From contig NC_061862.1 in NCBI RefSeq assembly GCF_907164915.1, positions 36,333,522 to 36,397,521 of the forward strand: a stretch of DNA of 64,000 nucleotides, written 5' to 3'. Of the stretch, positions 10,415-21,652 are shown piece by piece. Below the pieces are notes generated by a model. It was not told where the DNA came from and made no database searches. It saw only the letters and a program-made list of their open reading frames with translations. The DNA is from Impatiens glandulifera. Its lineage: Eukaryota; Streptophyta; Magnoliopsida; Ericales; Balsaminaceae. Position 1 is the stretch's first letter. Each line of letters begins with the position of its first letter. A program made the position numbers and the translations under genes.

Positions 10415-12283
10415 ATGTCTTATATAAACAAAATTCTAATGTTCTCAAAGAAAGACTATGATGACTAAAAGATCAGAATGCAAGCATATTTGGTTACACA
10501 AGATGATGATATGTGGTATGTCATCATATATGGTCCTATGAAGATACTAAAGGTAACCACAACCATAAATACAATGGAGGGTGCTCTTGAGATGAAGGAG
10601 AATCCTAGATACTAGTGGACTGCTGATGATGTAAAGAGGAAATCCAACCTCGACAACGTGACCAAAAACATTCTCTACAAAACTTTGGACAAGAACATCT
10701 TCAACAAGATCAAATCATGTTCCACTGCCAAAGAGATATGGGAGAAGCTGACTCAACTTTGTGAAGGCAACAACCAAACAAAAGAAAACAAGTTGATGGT
10801 TGCCACATAAAAGTTTGACAGCATCAGAATGCGTCCGGGTGAGACTATGACTGAGTTCGACAAAAGATTTAGTAACATAGTCATCGAACTCTCAACTTTG
10901 GGAAAGGTATATATCAATAGGGAAATTGTTATCAAAGCTATGATAGCTTTGCCTAGAGAATGATATATCAAAACGATGGCTATGAGGGAATCTAATGACC
11001 TCAACAAGGTCGAGTTGCGTGATCTCTTTGTCGATATGAAGGCCTATGAGTTTGAGATAAACTCAAGGAATGAGGAGGAGGAGGAGTCCACCTCCATCAC
11101 AACACAAACATTGGTGATTGCTGAAGAGCCACCTACTTCAATATCTGCCAAGTCTACTGAACACATCAACAACGACGCGATATCATTATTTGTCAAAAAG
11201 TTTGGCAAATTCATGAGGAAGAATCATTCTAACTCACAGAAATAATTATAAAAATGAGTATAATACTAATTTAAAATGTTTTAACTATGACAGATCATGT
11301 CACTTCAAAGCTAACTACAGGAAATTTGGAAGGGATGACAAGAAGCCATTCGAGAGGAAGTACAAGGAGGATCACAGATCTTCCAAGAATAAGAAGGAAC
11401 AAAGGCTCTATTTGTTGAGGAAAGCAAGAGAAAATGGGCTGAAAGTGATTCCGATGAAAGTTCCTCAACTGAAAGTGAGAAAGAAATTGTCAAATGTTTC
11501 ATGGCAAATGACAACGAGGTATTTGATTTCACCTTTGATGAATTCACAAGAAATGATCTAATTATTGCACTCACTCAATGACATGGTCATTGAGTACAAG
11601 AAACTGTTAGATCTTTTTAACGAAATAAATTTGAAAAACTAATCTAACAACACATGTTTCTTAACTATAAATAATGAACCAAAAGTTTTGGAAAAAAAAT
11701 GAATGAGCTATCAGTTGAGAATGAGAAGCTCAATGAAATTGTTCATAGTTTATCTGTTGAAAAATTAAAGATTAAATTATGTGGTTTGATCATGGACAAA
11801 ATTTATCAAAGGTCTGCCGGATGCAAATCCGGTCTGGGATTTGTTGGGGGAAATCCAACTAAGTCCTGCAACAATTTGACCCTAGTAAAAGGAAAACTTA
11901 ATTACAAACCTGATAGAAAGTCATGAATGTTTTATCAAAAATCATTTTTCTAAAATTAACGGATCATTAGTAGAATGAAAAAAATCTGCCAAGTCTAAAA
12001 CATACACACATTATTAAAAACACAAAATGGGAGATCCATAAAAATAACTCAAGTATGGATCTCCAAGAGAATAATTAACCATGGACCCAAATAAAAATGG
12101 GTATCAAAGGTGTCAATGTTTATGTGCAAATAAAACAGGACAACAACTTGAAAGATTCAGTATGGTATCTGGACAGCGGCTGATCTAGGCATATGACAGA
12201 CAACAGTCGGCTACTAACATACATATCAAAGTGTACTAGACCAAATATCACTTTTGGTGATAACTCGAAAGGTAAAATCGTGG
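10415..12283 (+). pseudogene. Element C1 gag and start of protease, truncated
   Basis: This SIRE-type gag starts at the ATG at 10415 (MSYINKI). Copy C2 (55093) keeps the frame better. Stops appear near 10467, 10613, 10808 and 10962. The capsid core has FNKIKSCSTAKEIWEKL and a retroviral-type LPRE region. The basic linker, a degraded zinc knuckle near 11275 and an acidic FMANDNEVFDFTFDEF segment follow. Protease begins with a WYLDSG-type site near 12160 and stops after the NITFGDNSKGK block at about 12283, where unrelated sequence takes over. No integrase, RT or RNase H is present, so this is a deleted element dependent on others. Confidence 0.82.
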
Positions 12284-14154
12284 GTTAACTCAGCCAAAAC
12301 CCGGACTCAACTTCCGAGTCATCCGCGCCCCTAGTCCACCCGTGCACCTCTCACTCCGTGTTGATCAACGACCAAACCATTTGACCATAGTCCATGCCGT
12401 GTCCAAAGCGCCCCAAACCACACTCTTTTAACCGACGGTCCCCTAGTGGTCGTTCTAGTCCGTCCTATGGGAAATTTATCTTCAATTTTTGATTTTAAAT
12501 GTCTTTCAAAATTTAAAGTCTTTAAGCTATTTTTAAAAAAATTGAAAAAATAAAAAACGCCTTTAAAATATATATTTTATTATTGTCTCTTTTGGATTTA
12601 TTTCTTAAATTTAACTTTTTTTTAATTGACATGTTCAAGTACCATCCCCACATTTTCTAAATCAATCGCATATACCGACATTTAATTAATATTTAAAAAA
12701 TTAAAATATTAAACTTAGATGCATGTATTTATAAAAGTAATTTAGATAAATAAAATATAAGAATTCAATTTTTAAATAGTAAAAATTTTGTGAAGTAAAA
12801 ACTATTTTTTAATGGGCACGAAATAAATAGGGGGTAAGACTTCTTCAAGTGACATCAAATATCGAACTAAAAAGAATAAAATATTTTTTGATTTTTAAAT
12901 TTAATAATAAGTTTAAAAGGTTAACTGTTTAAAATTAATTTCTTAAAAGTTATTTAATAAAGAATTCATTTATCAAATCTCTTCCCACCTCCTTATGAGA
13001 TTCAATAGAAGACTAAATTATGAGATTTCATAATAATTATGGATGAAAGGTTAACTTAAAATTAATTTTAATTAATTATTTTAAAAATAAAATTGTGTCC
13101 ACCATCTCTTGCTCGCTATGTCAACCCATTTCCGAGCTTTTACAATTTCTATTATTATGAAATTAATAAATAAAAATAATTAATTATTTATTTTAATAAT
13201 TTTTTAATTAATTGAAATTTGGTATCACATAATATTAATAAAATTATAATAATGACATTTTCTTTATTATCACATATTTATTTTAAATATAATTTTATTT
13301 TATTTTTAAATAATTGAAAATATTATGTTTGTTATGATTTTATTGTTAATACTCTTATTTTATTTATTAATGTATGCTTATTTATTTAAATATAAATTTT
13401 ATAGCATTTCTTTTTAATAGTATAATTAATATATATTTTAATTAAATAAACTTAAAATTAAATAAAAATTAAATTTATGTATCCCTATCAAGAAAAAGAA
13501 TGTGAGAAAAAAGTATAAAAATACATAAATAGAAATTTTTAAATTATAAATACATGTAGATTTATTTATTAAATATAAATAAATTCGTTAATTCCGTGGC
13601 ACGAAATCCCTCATTGGCATAACAATTATTTGGTTATGTCATTTTGGCTTTGCTCTAACAGAAGCGATTGCATGATTTGCCCCAATGATGGCCTTTTTGA
13701 TCTCATTCGTATTTCGACAAAAATTAACTAGATATAAAATTACATAATTTTTTGTTTTTAATATATAACAAAAAAAATTTATATTAACACATAAAATAAA
13801 TTATTAACATATTTAAAATTTGTTTATAATTTATACATATTAAATATAAAATTTGATTTTTCTTTTTATTAAAATCACTTTGTTTATATTTGTACTTAAA
13901 AAATTAAATTACTTTATATATATATATATATTTTTAGATAAATATAAAATAATTTTGTAATACTTGTAATGAAAACCCTTGCTTATATATATATACCTGT
14001 ATTCTATTCTAGGCAATTTAATATTGTTTAGAATAATAAACAATAAAATCCATTCATCAATAAAATAAAAGTTCTTAATAGTATTAAGTTTAGCAAGAGA
14101 AGAAAAAAAGAAAAAAATCCAAATATCAATAAAATAAAAGTTATTAATACTAAT
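12284..14154. other. AT-rich spacer between element C1 and the F-box gene
   Basis: The first 200 bp (to about 12480) are of mixed composition. The rest is extremely AT-rich, with long A/T runs and TA microsatellites (13913-13931, 13985-13994). I see no coding region or RNA gene. The right end should contain the 3' UTR and polyadenylation signals of the minus-strand F-box gene. The corresponding region in copy 2 is 57142-58921, with longer TA runs. Confidence 0.6.
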
Positions 14155-15297
14155 TTAAACTGTTGCTGTAATGCAAGGATAAAATGTGATTCCACGTTCT
14201 AACCTCTGACGCGTCCTTATAGAAACTTGCAACCATTCTTTCTTCAAAACATCATAAGTAACAAACTTGTTCCTTTTTTCAGATACAAATGACAACATGA
14301 TCATGTCTTTGTTACCTATACAAATCATGTGGATAGTGTTCTTCCGGTTCAATCCCAAGCACCACTCACTTGGCATCCTGTCGAACTCTTTCCATAGTAA
14401 CGTCATTTTTTGTAACTCCCAAATGCGAACAGAAACACATGATTCTATTTCACTTTCCACCGAACCAACGAGCATGATCCGACCCCCACATTCCACGAGA
14501 AATCGGTTAGCAATCAAAACACGAGGATTCGGGACTAAAAAATGATTCCAAACTCCCGACAACATATTGTAGGAGATTATACCTTCTGGATTCGAACACG
14601 TGAAGTAAAGACAATCGTCTATAGAGATAGCCTGCGGGAGAAAGCTCAAATACAACGGCAACATTCTAATCGCCGGCATGACTCCTGATTCATACCATGT
14701 ATTCTTGATAGAGTCAAAAATTATGTATTGGCCCAACTCCCCATTGATGCAAATGATCTTGTAGCCCTCGACTATAGATTTTCCATACATCCACATTCCA
14801 ACGACTGCTATAGGCCAATTAATTTTTGACCTAGCAGGAAGCTCCTTGAGTGTCTGAGTAAGCGGGTTACCCACGAAGAAACGTGTTTGAAGAAGATTGA
14901 CAAAACAAACAATACCGCCAACAGAAGCAACAGGGACGATATCCATCTTCTCTTGGAAATAATGATTTTTTAAATGGTACCATTTATTTGAACAGGGATC
15001 GTACATGGCTGCGTTTTTGTGGGTGACAGCGTATACCCATGGTTGGGTGATGGGAATTTTATCATATCGGTCTCGAAAGGTATGGGAAGTCAATATGGAA
15101 TTCCACTTTCTATTAACCGAAAGAAAACGAAAGAAGGTAGCCACTGGGAGTCTCGCCCCAACCACTTCAAAGAGCTCTTCCGGAAATTTTCCCCATATCT
15201 TAGGTGACATTTCAATAGAGGAACACAAGGTAAACTTATTTCCACTGTGAGAAGTTTCATCGGATTCCATCATTTTCAAGTTAATACTCTTCGACAT
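14155..15297 (-). CDS. F-box/kelch-type protein, copy 1
   Basis: This intact single-exon ORF of 380 residues would be the substrate-binding subunit of an SCF (SKP1-cullin-F-box) ubiquitin ligase. The F-box lies at about residues 34-73 (IWGKFPEELFEVVGARLPV, then FFRFLSVNRKWNSIL). The rest contains hydrophobic strand-turn units typical of F-box-associated/kelch C-termini, for example a GGIVCFV segment near 127 and a CGGRIMLVG segment near 275. From memory the layout resembles Arabidopsis At5g15710-type proteins; the target is unknown. The start is the first ATG; a second in-frame Met pair at residues 9-10 is the start left in copy 2. It is the only clearly intact gene in this half of the window. 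Confidence 0.88.
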   Translation of the reverse strand: MSKSINLKMMESDETSHSGNKFTLCSSIEMSPKIWGKFPEELFEVVGARLPVATFFRFLSVNRKWNSILTSHTFRDRYDKIPITQPWVYAVTHKNAAMYDPCSNKWYHLKNHYFQEKMDIVPVASVGGIVCFVNLLQTRFFVGNPLTQTLKELPARSKINWPIAVVGMWMYGKSIVEGYKIICINGELGQYIIFDSIKNTWYESGVMPAIRMLPLYLSFLPQAISIDDCLYFTCSNPEGIISYNMLSGVWNHFLVPNPRVLIANRFLVECGGRIMLVGSVESEIESCVSVRIWELQKMTLLWKEFDRMPSEWCLGLNRKNTIHMICIGNKDMIMLSFVSEKRNKFVTYDVLKKEWLQVSIRTRQRLERGITFYPCITATV

Positions 15298-15846
15298 GAA
15301 GCTTAATTATTGATCATCATCATTGACCTACAATATTTTAAAAGATAAAAGGAGTCAAAATTTGATAATGTAAAAAAATATATGATTCAACTTCAAAAAA
15401 TAGCATATGATTTTAATTTTATGAGATTTATAATTCTAATTTTTTTATTTAAACAAATATGAGAACTGAAATTGAACCACTTAATTATAGTTCTAATTTT
15501 ACCCTAAACAAACATATCTAACATTATAATACTATTGGAGCAACTAGGAAAAGAATATGATAAACAAATAACCTAAATTATGTTTTCAAAAAAGAACACG
15601 ATCGATATATGATTAAGACTAGATATTAGGATAAAAAAATTACACTCTGGATGCTTCCATTTTGCACCAACCAAAATAATGGGTTTGGAATCACTTATTA
15701 AGGGATCTTTCCTTTCATCTTGACAGTGCAGATCTTTTCAAATTAAAACCAAATAGATAATGTTCCAATATATCCATGTCTTTAGTTGTTGAATAACACC
15801 TATATAACAATCATCAACCATCATCATTAAAATTTGTTTAATAAAA
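15298..15846. other. Spacer upstream of F-box copy 1
   Basis: This is the presumed promoter side of the minus-strand F-box gene. On the minus strand at about 15590-15835 lies a stretch that is open for 84 codons in copy 2 (60334-60588) but has a TGA here where copy 2 has TGC. The predicted peptide (with DERKDPLISDSKPIILV) matches nothing I recognise and may be chance or an old exon remnant. Confidence 0.45.
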
Positions 15847-16117
15847 TGTTGGTTGTTATTTTAATTAGTTGGTTAAATTAAGTTGATGCTACTTTTAACT
15901 TGTTCTAAACAGTGGGTTAGTAATTGAAAGTTTATTTAATAGTGGATTAGTGTTTAGTAGTTTATTTAGTGGTGAGTTAGCATTAGTGTTTAATAGTTTT
16001 CTTATTAGTTAGTGTTTGCTATTTTGTAGGACAATAGTTATTTGTTGTACTATTTAAGACCTACATTTTTTACTAATATTATTATGAGTTTGAAAAGACT
16101 TTTGATTACTATTTACG
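15847..16117 (+). repeat. Element D1, 5' LTR
   Basis: A short LTR of 271 bp, beginning TGTTGGTTGTTATTT and ending TTTACG (TTTACA in copy 2). It is followed one base later by the primer site TTGGTATCAGAGCC. Its size fits small-LTR copia lineages such as Ale or Ivana. Confidence 0.82.
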
Positions 16118-16119
16118 AT

Positions 16120-16132
16120 TGGTATCAGAGCC
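16120..16132 (+). other. Element D1 primer-binding site
   Basis: TGGTATCAGAGCC, complementary to initiator Met tRNA, directly after the LTR. Confidence 0.85.
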
Positions 16133-16189
16133 AGATTAAATTATAATCAATCGAGAGTTTGAGAAGTAAGACGCATTCGATTCACAAAG

Positions 16190-19100
16190 ATGGACGAGAA
16201 AAACGATAGCAATCTCGCAAGATGGACGAGAAAAACGATTACTAATATTTTTTACTGGAATGAATTGATGGAAAATTTGCTTAAGGCAAAAGGGATGTGG
16301 CATCTAATCTACAAAATGTTGAAGTACAAGCAAAGACAGCCCGTCTTAGCAAAACTCAAATTAAAGAACTAAAGAACACAGATTGTAGAGTGAAATACTT
16401 CCTCTACCTAGCAATCGACAAAGTTACTTTTGAATAAATCTTAAACCGCAGTTGAACTAAGATTGTTTGAGAGTCTCTTAAAAGAAAATTTGGGGGCTAC
16501 GAGAGGTTCAAGAGATCTCTGCTCAACACTCTAAGACGTGAATTTGAAATCCTGAAGATGAAAAGAGTGAAACGATCAAGTAGTATTTCGCGAGGATTAC
16601 AGTTGTAGCAAATCAGAAAAATGTCGGACACCATTATCATAGAAAAAAATCTTGAGAACATTGACTGAAAAATTTACTTACGTTGTGGTTGCAATAAAAG
16701 AGGCTAGGGATGTCAAAACCATGTCAGTCAATGAACTACAAAGCTCATTGGTTGTACACAGGCATAAATTCAAGCCCATCGAAAAGGAAGAAGATCAAGC
16801 CTTGAGAATGTCTGTTTCTGTTAATGGACGAGAAAGAGGCGGAGACAGAGGGATGAATAGAGGAAGAGGAAGGGAATTTGACAAGTCATGTATTGAATAT
16901 TTCAAATGCAAAAAGTTGGGACATTTTCAAATTGAATATCCGAGTGGGACAAAGCCAATTATGTTGCAGAGGATGAAGAATAAGAAGTCCTACATATGGT
17001 TAATGTTGAATCAGAGGTTACAACCGCAGCTCCATCAAAAGTACAAGCAAAGTTCAAGAGTAATTAATGGTTTCTAGTCTCAAGCTGCTCAAATCACATG
17101 TGTGGAAGACTACATTGGTTCACACATTTAGATACCAAGTTCAATCATTTGTTAAAATGGGAAAATGACATAAAAATTGTTGTATTCGGAAAAGGAAGCA
17201 TTCAAATTAAAGTAGATGGCGTTAAACAAATTGAAGATGTTTACTATGCTCTAGAACTGAAATGTAACATCTTAAGTATGGGTGAGCTATAACAAAAATG
17301 TATAGGGTTCTTATGTTAGACGATGAATGCAAAATCTATCATCCCAGAAGGGGATTAATAATGACCACAAATATGAGCTCAAATAGACTCTTTAAGATCA
17401 ATACTAAGTAGATGACAATCGAAGATAAACCAAAAGAATAGAAAAAACAACATCGACACCTACATGTCTTCAAGTTGTTCAAGTTGTTTCTGATGAGGAA
17501 TTTCTGTTATGATGCTGTATCATGGGACATTTTAATTATCAGAGTTTATAAAAGATGTATTCTCAAAAGATGGTAGAAGGACTACTCTTAATCACTAATC
17601 TTGAAGACACTTGCATACACTACCTCATTGGAAAGCAACAAAAAAAAGAAACAATTAAAGAAAAGTAATTGGAGAGCCACAAGGAAGCTGCAATTAATTC
17701 ACTCAGACCTTTATAGTCCTATCACTGCAGTCTCTAATCGAGAGAAATGTACTTACTAACTTTTATTGATGATTATAGTAGAAAAATATGGGCATATTTT
17801 AATATAGTAGAAATTTAAGAACTTCAAGCTAATGGTTGAAAATGAGTGTGTATTACCACTAACTTGCATTCGTACCGATAAAGATGGGAAATTTACCTCC
17901 AAGGAGTTTAACCAGTTTCGTGAGGAGAGAGGAATGAAGAGGCAATTGATTGCAAAATTCACTCCTTAGCAAAATGGAGTTGCAGAAAGAAAAAATAGGA
18001 CTATCATTAACTCTATAAGGACCATGTTGGCTTGTAGAGAAATGTTTAAAGAGTTTTAGGCTGAAGCAACTGACAGGTGTATATACTTAATGAACAGAAG
18101 TAACACTTCTGCTGTACAGAAACTAACTACGGAAGAAGTATGAAGCAACATAAATCATCTGTAAGTCATTTTAAAGTTTTTGTGTACATAGCTCACATAT
18201 TAGGTACTATACAAAAAAGACATAAACTTGATGACAAGAGTCATATTTGCATATTTCTTGGCATTAGTAGAGAATCTAAGGCATATAAACTCTATGATCC
18301 TATATTAAGAAAGGTTATTGTGAGCAAATATGTGATAATCAAAGAAAGAAAATGGTGGAATTAGAATAAAGAAATGCCTGAAGTTTATAATGAAGGAGTT
18401 TAGAAAAGTGGTGTGATTAAAAAAGAAAGTGAATTAGAAGAAAAATATGTGGTAGAAAATGAAGAAGAGCTGAGTTTTCCAGCTCATCTTATGAAGAAAT
18501 AACAACAAACCAACCTACTATTTTTAACTCCTCTCAAGGAACAATAGTAATCAGACCTACTAAACTTATTGTCCATTCGGGAAGAATTAGAAGGGCCCCT
18601 AAATGACACAAAGACTATGTATTTGATGAAGACTTATCAGAGGAAGAGGGATAGAGTGATGTGGCTTTACTTGTTACCCTTGATCCAGTCAAGTATGAAG
18701 AAGTTGCACTCAATGGCAAGTGGTAAAAAAATAATGAACCAAAAATATTGAAATAATACATGAAAGTTAGTGAAGTTTCCAATTGGAGCAAAAAAGATAG
18801 GAGTGAAGTGGGTTTTTAAAACTAAATTCAATGAGCATGAAGAAGTTGATAAACATAAGAACAGACTAGTTGTTAAAGGGTACGCTAAAAAACAGTGCAT
18901 TGACTATAACGAAATATTTGCTCATTTAGCTCGCTGGGATACTATTTGTTTGATCATTGCAATAACGACTCAATAAAGGTGGAATCTCTATCAAATTTAC
19001 GTGAACAGTGCATTTCTTCATGCAAAACTACTTGAGGAAGTATTTATTGACCAGCCCAAGGGATTTGAGAAAAAGGGGGAGGAGGACAAAGTTGATAAAC

Positions 19101-19260
19101 TAGGAAAAAGATTTGTATGGATTAAAACAAGCTCCAAGGACTTGGTTCATCAGAATTGAAGCTTACTTCATAGAACAAGGCTTTGAAAAATGCTCATCCA
19201 AACCAACTTTGTTTGTTAAAGTAATGCAAACATAAAAATATTAATTGTTAGTTTGTATGT
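16190..19260 (+). pseudogene. Element D1 gag-pol (Ale/Ivana-like copia), truncated and broken
   Basis: Gag starts at the ATG at 16190 (MDEKNDSNLAR), with a WNELMENLL motif. The better gag segment is 16652-17077, with an RG-rich tract and a zinc knuckle in which Tyr replaces the second Cys (CIEYFKCKKLGHF) and the last position is also Tyr (EYP). The protease and GAG-pre-integrase regions are fragmentary (17098-17290). Integrase fragments follow at 17690-18060 (NGVAERKN-type block near 17975). RT runs from 18770 (KKIGVKWVFKTKFNEHEEV) and stops just before the YVDD active site near 19260, where a SINE-related inverted repeat begins. Many stops are present. The same element runs to the window end at 64000. 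Confidence 0.85.
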
Positions 19261-19266
19261 GACCAC

Positions 19267-19490
19267 TTTTTAGAACCCACCAAGGAAAACCAGTGGTAAG
19301 AGTCGGCTTAAGAGACCAAAAGGTCACGGGATCGATTCCATCTGGAAGCGTTTTAAGTTTAAGCGGGGAGGGAGGCATAGTTGTGGGGGTGTTTTAAACT
19401 CAAAACATTTTCAGATAAAATCGAACCCGTGACATTTTGTTATCTTAAGTCGACTCTTACCATTGGTCTATCTTGGTGGAGTTAAAAAAA
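19267..19490. mobile_element. Fold-back pair of tRNA-headed SINE sequences
   Basis: Two inverted copies of a tRNA-derived SINE head face each other. The left arm is 19267-19362 (+), the right arm 19392-19490 (-), with a 29-bp loop. Each arm has an A-box-like GTGGTAAGAGTCG or ATGGTAAGAGTCG and a B-box-like GGGATCGATTCC or GGGTTCGATTTT. The pair is bounded by ATGTGACCAC (19257-19266) and ATGTGGCCAC (19491-19500), a possible target duplication with one mismatch. The left arm matches the solitary SINE at 41075-41215 over about 110 bp. It sits exactly where the RT of element D1 is cut. Confidence 0.75.
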
Positions 19491-20020
19491 ATGTGGCCAC
19501 AAGAGGGTTAAGCATATATATATCACGCAAATAACTAGGCGCAGAACTTGCTGTTTGACAGATTCGAATATATGACCTCTCAAGGAGGCAGAGGATATCT
19601 ATCTATTGTTGTCGCTAGGCTAGAAGAAGAGATTTTTATTAATATTATTATGAGTTTGAAAACTGAAAAGGCTTTTGATTACTATTTTACTCTCATAAGC
19701 CAGTGCAGGTCTTTTCAAATACATACTTGGAGAATTGGAAACTCATAAGATTTACTCTACTCAATATCCAACCAGAATTAGATTTCCGAGTTTTATTGAA
19801 TAACCCAAACATGTTGGCTTTCTAAACCCTATCATATCTTACCGGATGCAAGATCGATTTATCATAAATTATCCATCAAAGAGATATAAATGACGAGCAG
19901 CGATAATCAGTGAAAAGGGACATCATGAAACCTAGTTAGTATGAAATGTTGGAGATGAAATTAAAATTTGTGGATTGAACAAGCATAGGTAAAAGTATGG
20001 AGATTATAAGATTAAAAACA
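19491..20020. other. Spacer with relic of element D 3' LTR
   Basis: About 58 bp at 19632-19689 (TATTAATATTATTATGAG, then GGCTTTTGATTACTATTTT) matches the right end of LTR D with a 5-bp insertion, so a piece of the 3' LTR of D1 survives here. The remainder has no gene that I recognise. GAACAAGCATAGG near 19978 recurs in the following repeat. Confidence 0.55.
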
Positions 20021-21556
20021 ACTATTTGGACAGCCAAAGCAAACAGATATGAACAAGCATAGGAAAAAGTATCATATTAGATTACATTACAATCCTCAAC
20101 AGCCAAAGCAAACAGATACGAACAAGTATATATAGATATGAGATTATAATCCTAGATTTGGACAGCCAAATTTAACAGATATGAACAAGCATAGGAAAGA
20201 TTACCTACCTATCACACAGTGGCGATGGAATCGGCGAAGAATGGAGAAGAAGATAATAAGAGGAATCGAATGAAATGACGATCAAGGGACGATCAGGAGG
20301 AGACCTGGTGAGATTCAAATTTGAGAATTTACTAAACATAAACCACGATTTGAACAACGAAAGCAAACATGTATGAAAAATGACATAACGTACAGTGGCG
20401 GCGGCGGATGAAGCAGCTAGCTGGCTATGAGGTTGAAGATGAAGAAATTCAGAGGATGATTTTCCTGACCTTCGTTTGATAAACAGTCTAAGCAATCAGC
20501 ATGGCTAGCGATATATACGCTACGCTCCGCCATTTCTCTCTCTACTGTCTTTCTTCAAATTTTAAATTCAAATTAAAAAATATAAAACAAAGGGTCTAAA
20601 CCAAATTGCACTCACATTTATTAACTCATTTTTGTCTAATTAGCTTTCGTCACTTAATCACTATTTTTAATAAAAATTTCCAATCCTAAATAATACCCAA
20701 AGTGATCACATTTATTAACTCATTTTTGTCTAATTAGCTTTCGTCACTTAATCACTATTTTTAATAAAAAATTCCAATCCTTACAAATTTAAATTCAAAT
20801 TAAAAATTATAAAAGAATAAATAAAAATGGGATTGTCTTTTCTTTTACCAAATTGCGCTCACACTTATTAACTCATTTTAGTGTAAGCTTTTGTCACTTA
20901 ATCACTATTTTTAATAAAAGTTTCCAATCCTAAATAATACCTAAAGTGTTCATTTACATTTTCATATTCTTCTATTTTTTCCTCGTAAAACTATTTTTCT
21001 AAGACAACAAATATCAAAATCTTTTCAAATATAATAATTTATGTAGGTATTTAAGTATGACATATATTTATATAATTGTTATTAACCATAACGATCAAAA
21101 TTACCGTATTTAATGCAAGGTACCTATATTATATATTACATGTCACATTTTACCTAAATTATTTTAATTTAAAAAAGATGAATAAATTATTTTAATTTAA
21201 AGAAGATAAAGACGATAAAAACTTTCACTTAAAAGTGTTAAAAAAAAGAGGAATAAAAGATAAGTTCAATATTGCAATTACATATATCAATAATTTCAAG
21301 TTTGCTTTAATTGACATATGTAACCTTATTGCACATTTCTCCATCAAACGGAATAAAATATTTTAAGATAATAGTCATTTTTCAGTTTTAAAAAGTCGTC
21401 ACCTATCTTAAAACAAAGAAAAGTAAGAAATTATAGACAAGTGTTCAGTCACATTCAGGGAATACTTATACTACTTCGTCTACAAAACATTACGGGATGA
21501 TAGTTACAAAGCGCGTAAACGGTGCACCGTAAGCGTTTGTTGGAAGATAATCTCTA
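20021..21556. repeat. 1.5 kb direct repeat, copy i
   Basis: Matches 38011-39481 in the same orientation, from ACTATTTGGACAGCC to GGAAGATAATCTCTA. Copy i has a local triplication of a roughly 150-bp unit (20600-20940; TTAACTCATTTTTGTC, CACTTAATCACTATTTTTAA). Copy ii has one unit, plus about 185 bp (38930-39115) absent here. At its right edge copy i runs straight into the LTR of element E. Confidence 0.88.
20417..20533 (-). CDS. Possible first exon of a host gene (uncertain)
   Basis: On the minus strand a pyrimidine-rich leader (CTCTCTCTACTG on the plus strand) precedes an ATG opening MAERSVYIASHADCLDC, open for 38 codons to a TAG. In copy ii (about 38400-38516) two extra bases in a TATA run shift the frame after SVYI. 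There is no domain match. The leader, codon pattern and duplication make a captured or decayed 5' exon plausible, but a chance ORF is equally possible. Confidence 0.25.
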   Translation of the reverse strand: MAERSVYIASHADCLDCLSNEGQENHPLNFFIFNLIAS

Positions 21557-21652
21557 TGTTATAACAGAACGCGTGAGAATGACGTAAACAATAAGAAGGA
21601 CAAAGATTTAACGTGGTTCACCAAAATAGAACCTTGCTATGTCCACCTAGAA
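21557..21652 (-). repeat. Element E LTR, outer fragment left of element B
   Basis: On the minus strand this is the CA-terminal end of a copia LTR (on the plus strand it starts TGTTATAACAGAACGCG). It contains the GTGGTTCACC and GTCCACCTAG motifs common, in reverse, at the 3' end of plant copia LTRs. It is separated from the rest of the LTR (35512-36179) by element B; 21581-21652 is repeated at 35512-35583. Confidence 0.75.

Larger units (their letters stand above)
1..19244. repeat. Segmental duplication, copy 1
   Basis: This stretch matches 44058-64000 in the same order and orientation: element A, element C, AT-rich spacer, F-box gene, element D. Base 1 corresponds to 44058, and 19244 corresponds to the last base of the window. 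The offset drifts from about 44,060 to 44,760 because of indels, chiefly a 0.63 kb stretch present only in copy 2 (49402-50030). The copies look well over 90% identical by eye. Copy 1 continues left of the window, so its true boundaries are not visible. Confidence 0.93.

Noticed and set aside
13985..13996. TATA-box-like run near the F-box gene
   Set aside because: It lies downstream of the minus-strand gene, inside a TA microsatellite that varies between the two copies.
15720..15745. CAGTGCAGATCTTTTCAAAT near the D1 5' LTR resembling 19701-19720 after the 3' LTR relic
   Set aside because: About 20 bp with one mismatch, not adjacent to the LTR ends, so not a target duplication; could be chance.
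19275..19345. tRNA gene
   Set aside because: A- and B-box motifs are present but there is no cloverleaf or anticodon stem; the sequence continues into a SINE body and has an inverted partner.
20205..20495. 96-residue minus-strand ORF in the 1.5 kb repeat (also 38195-38485)
   Set aside because: It opens at a TTG, not an ATG, and the composition is low-complexity Ser/Leu. The ATG-led frame at 20533 is a slightly better candidate and even that is weak.
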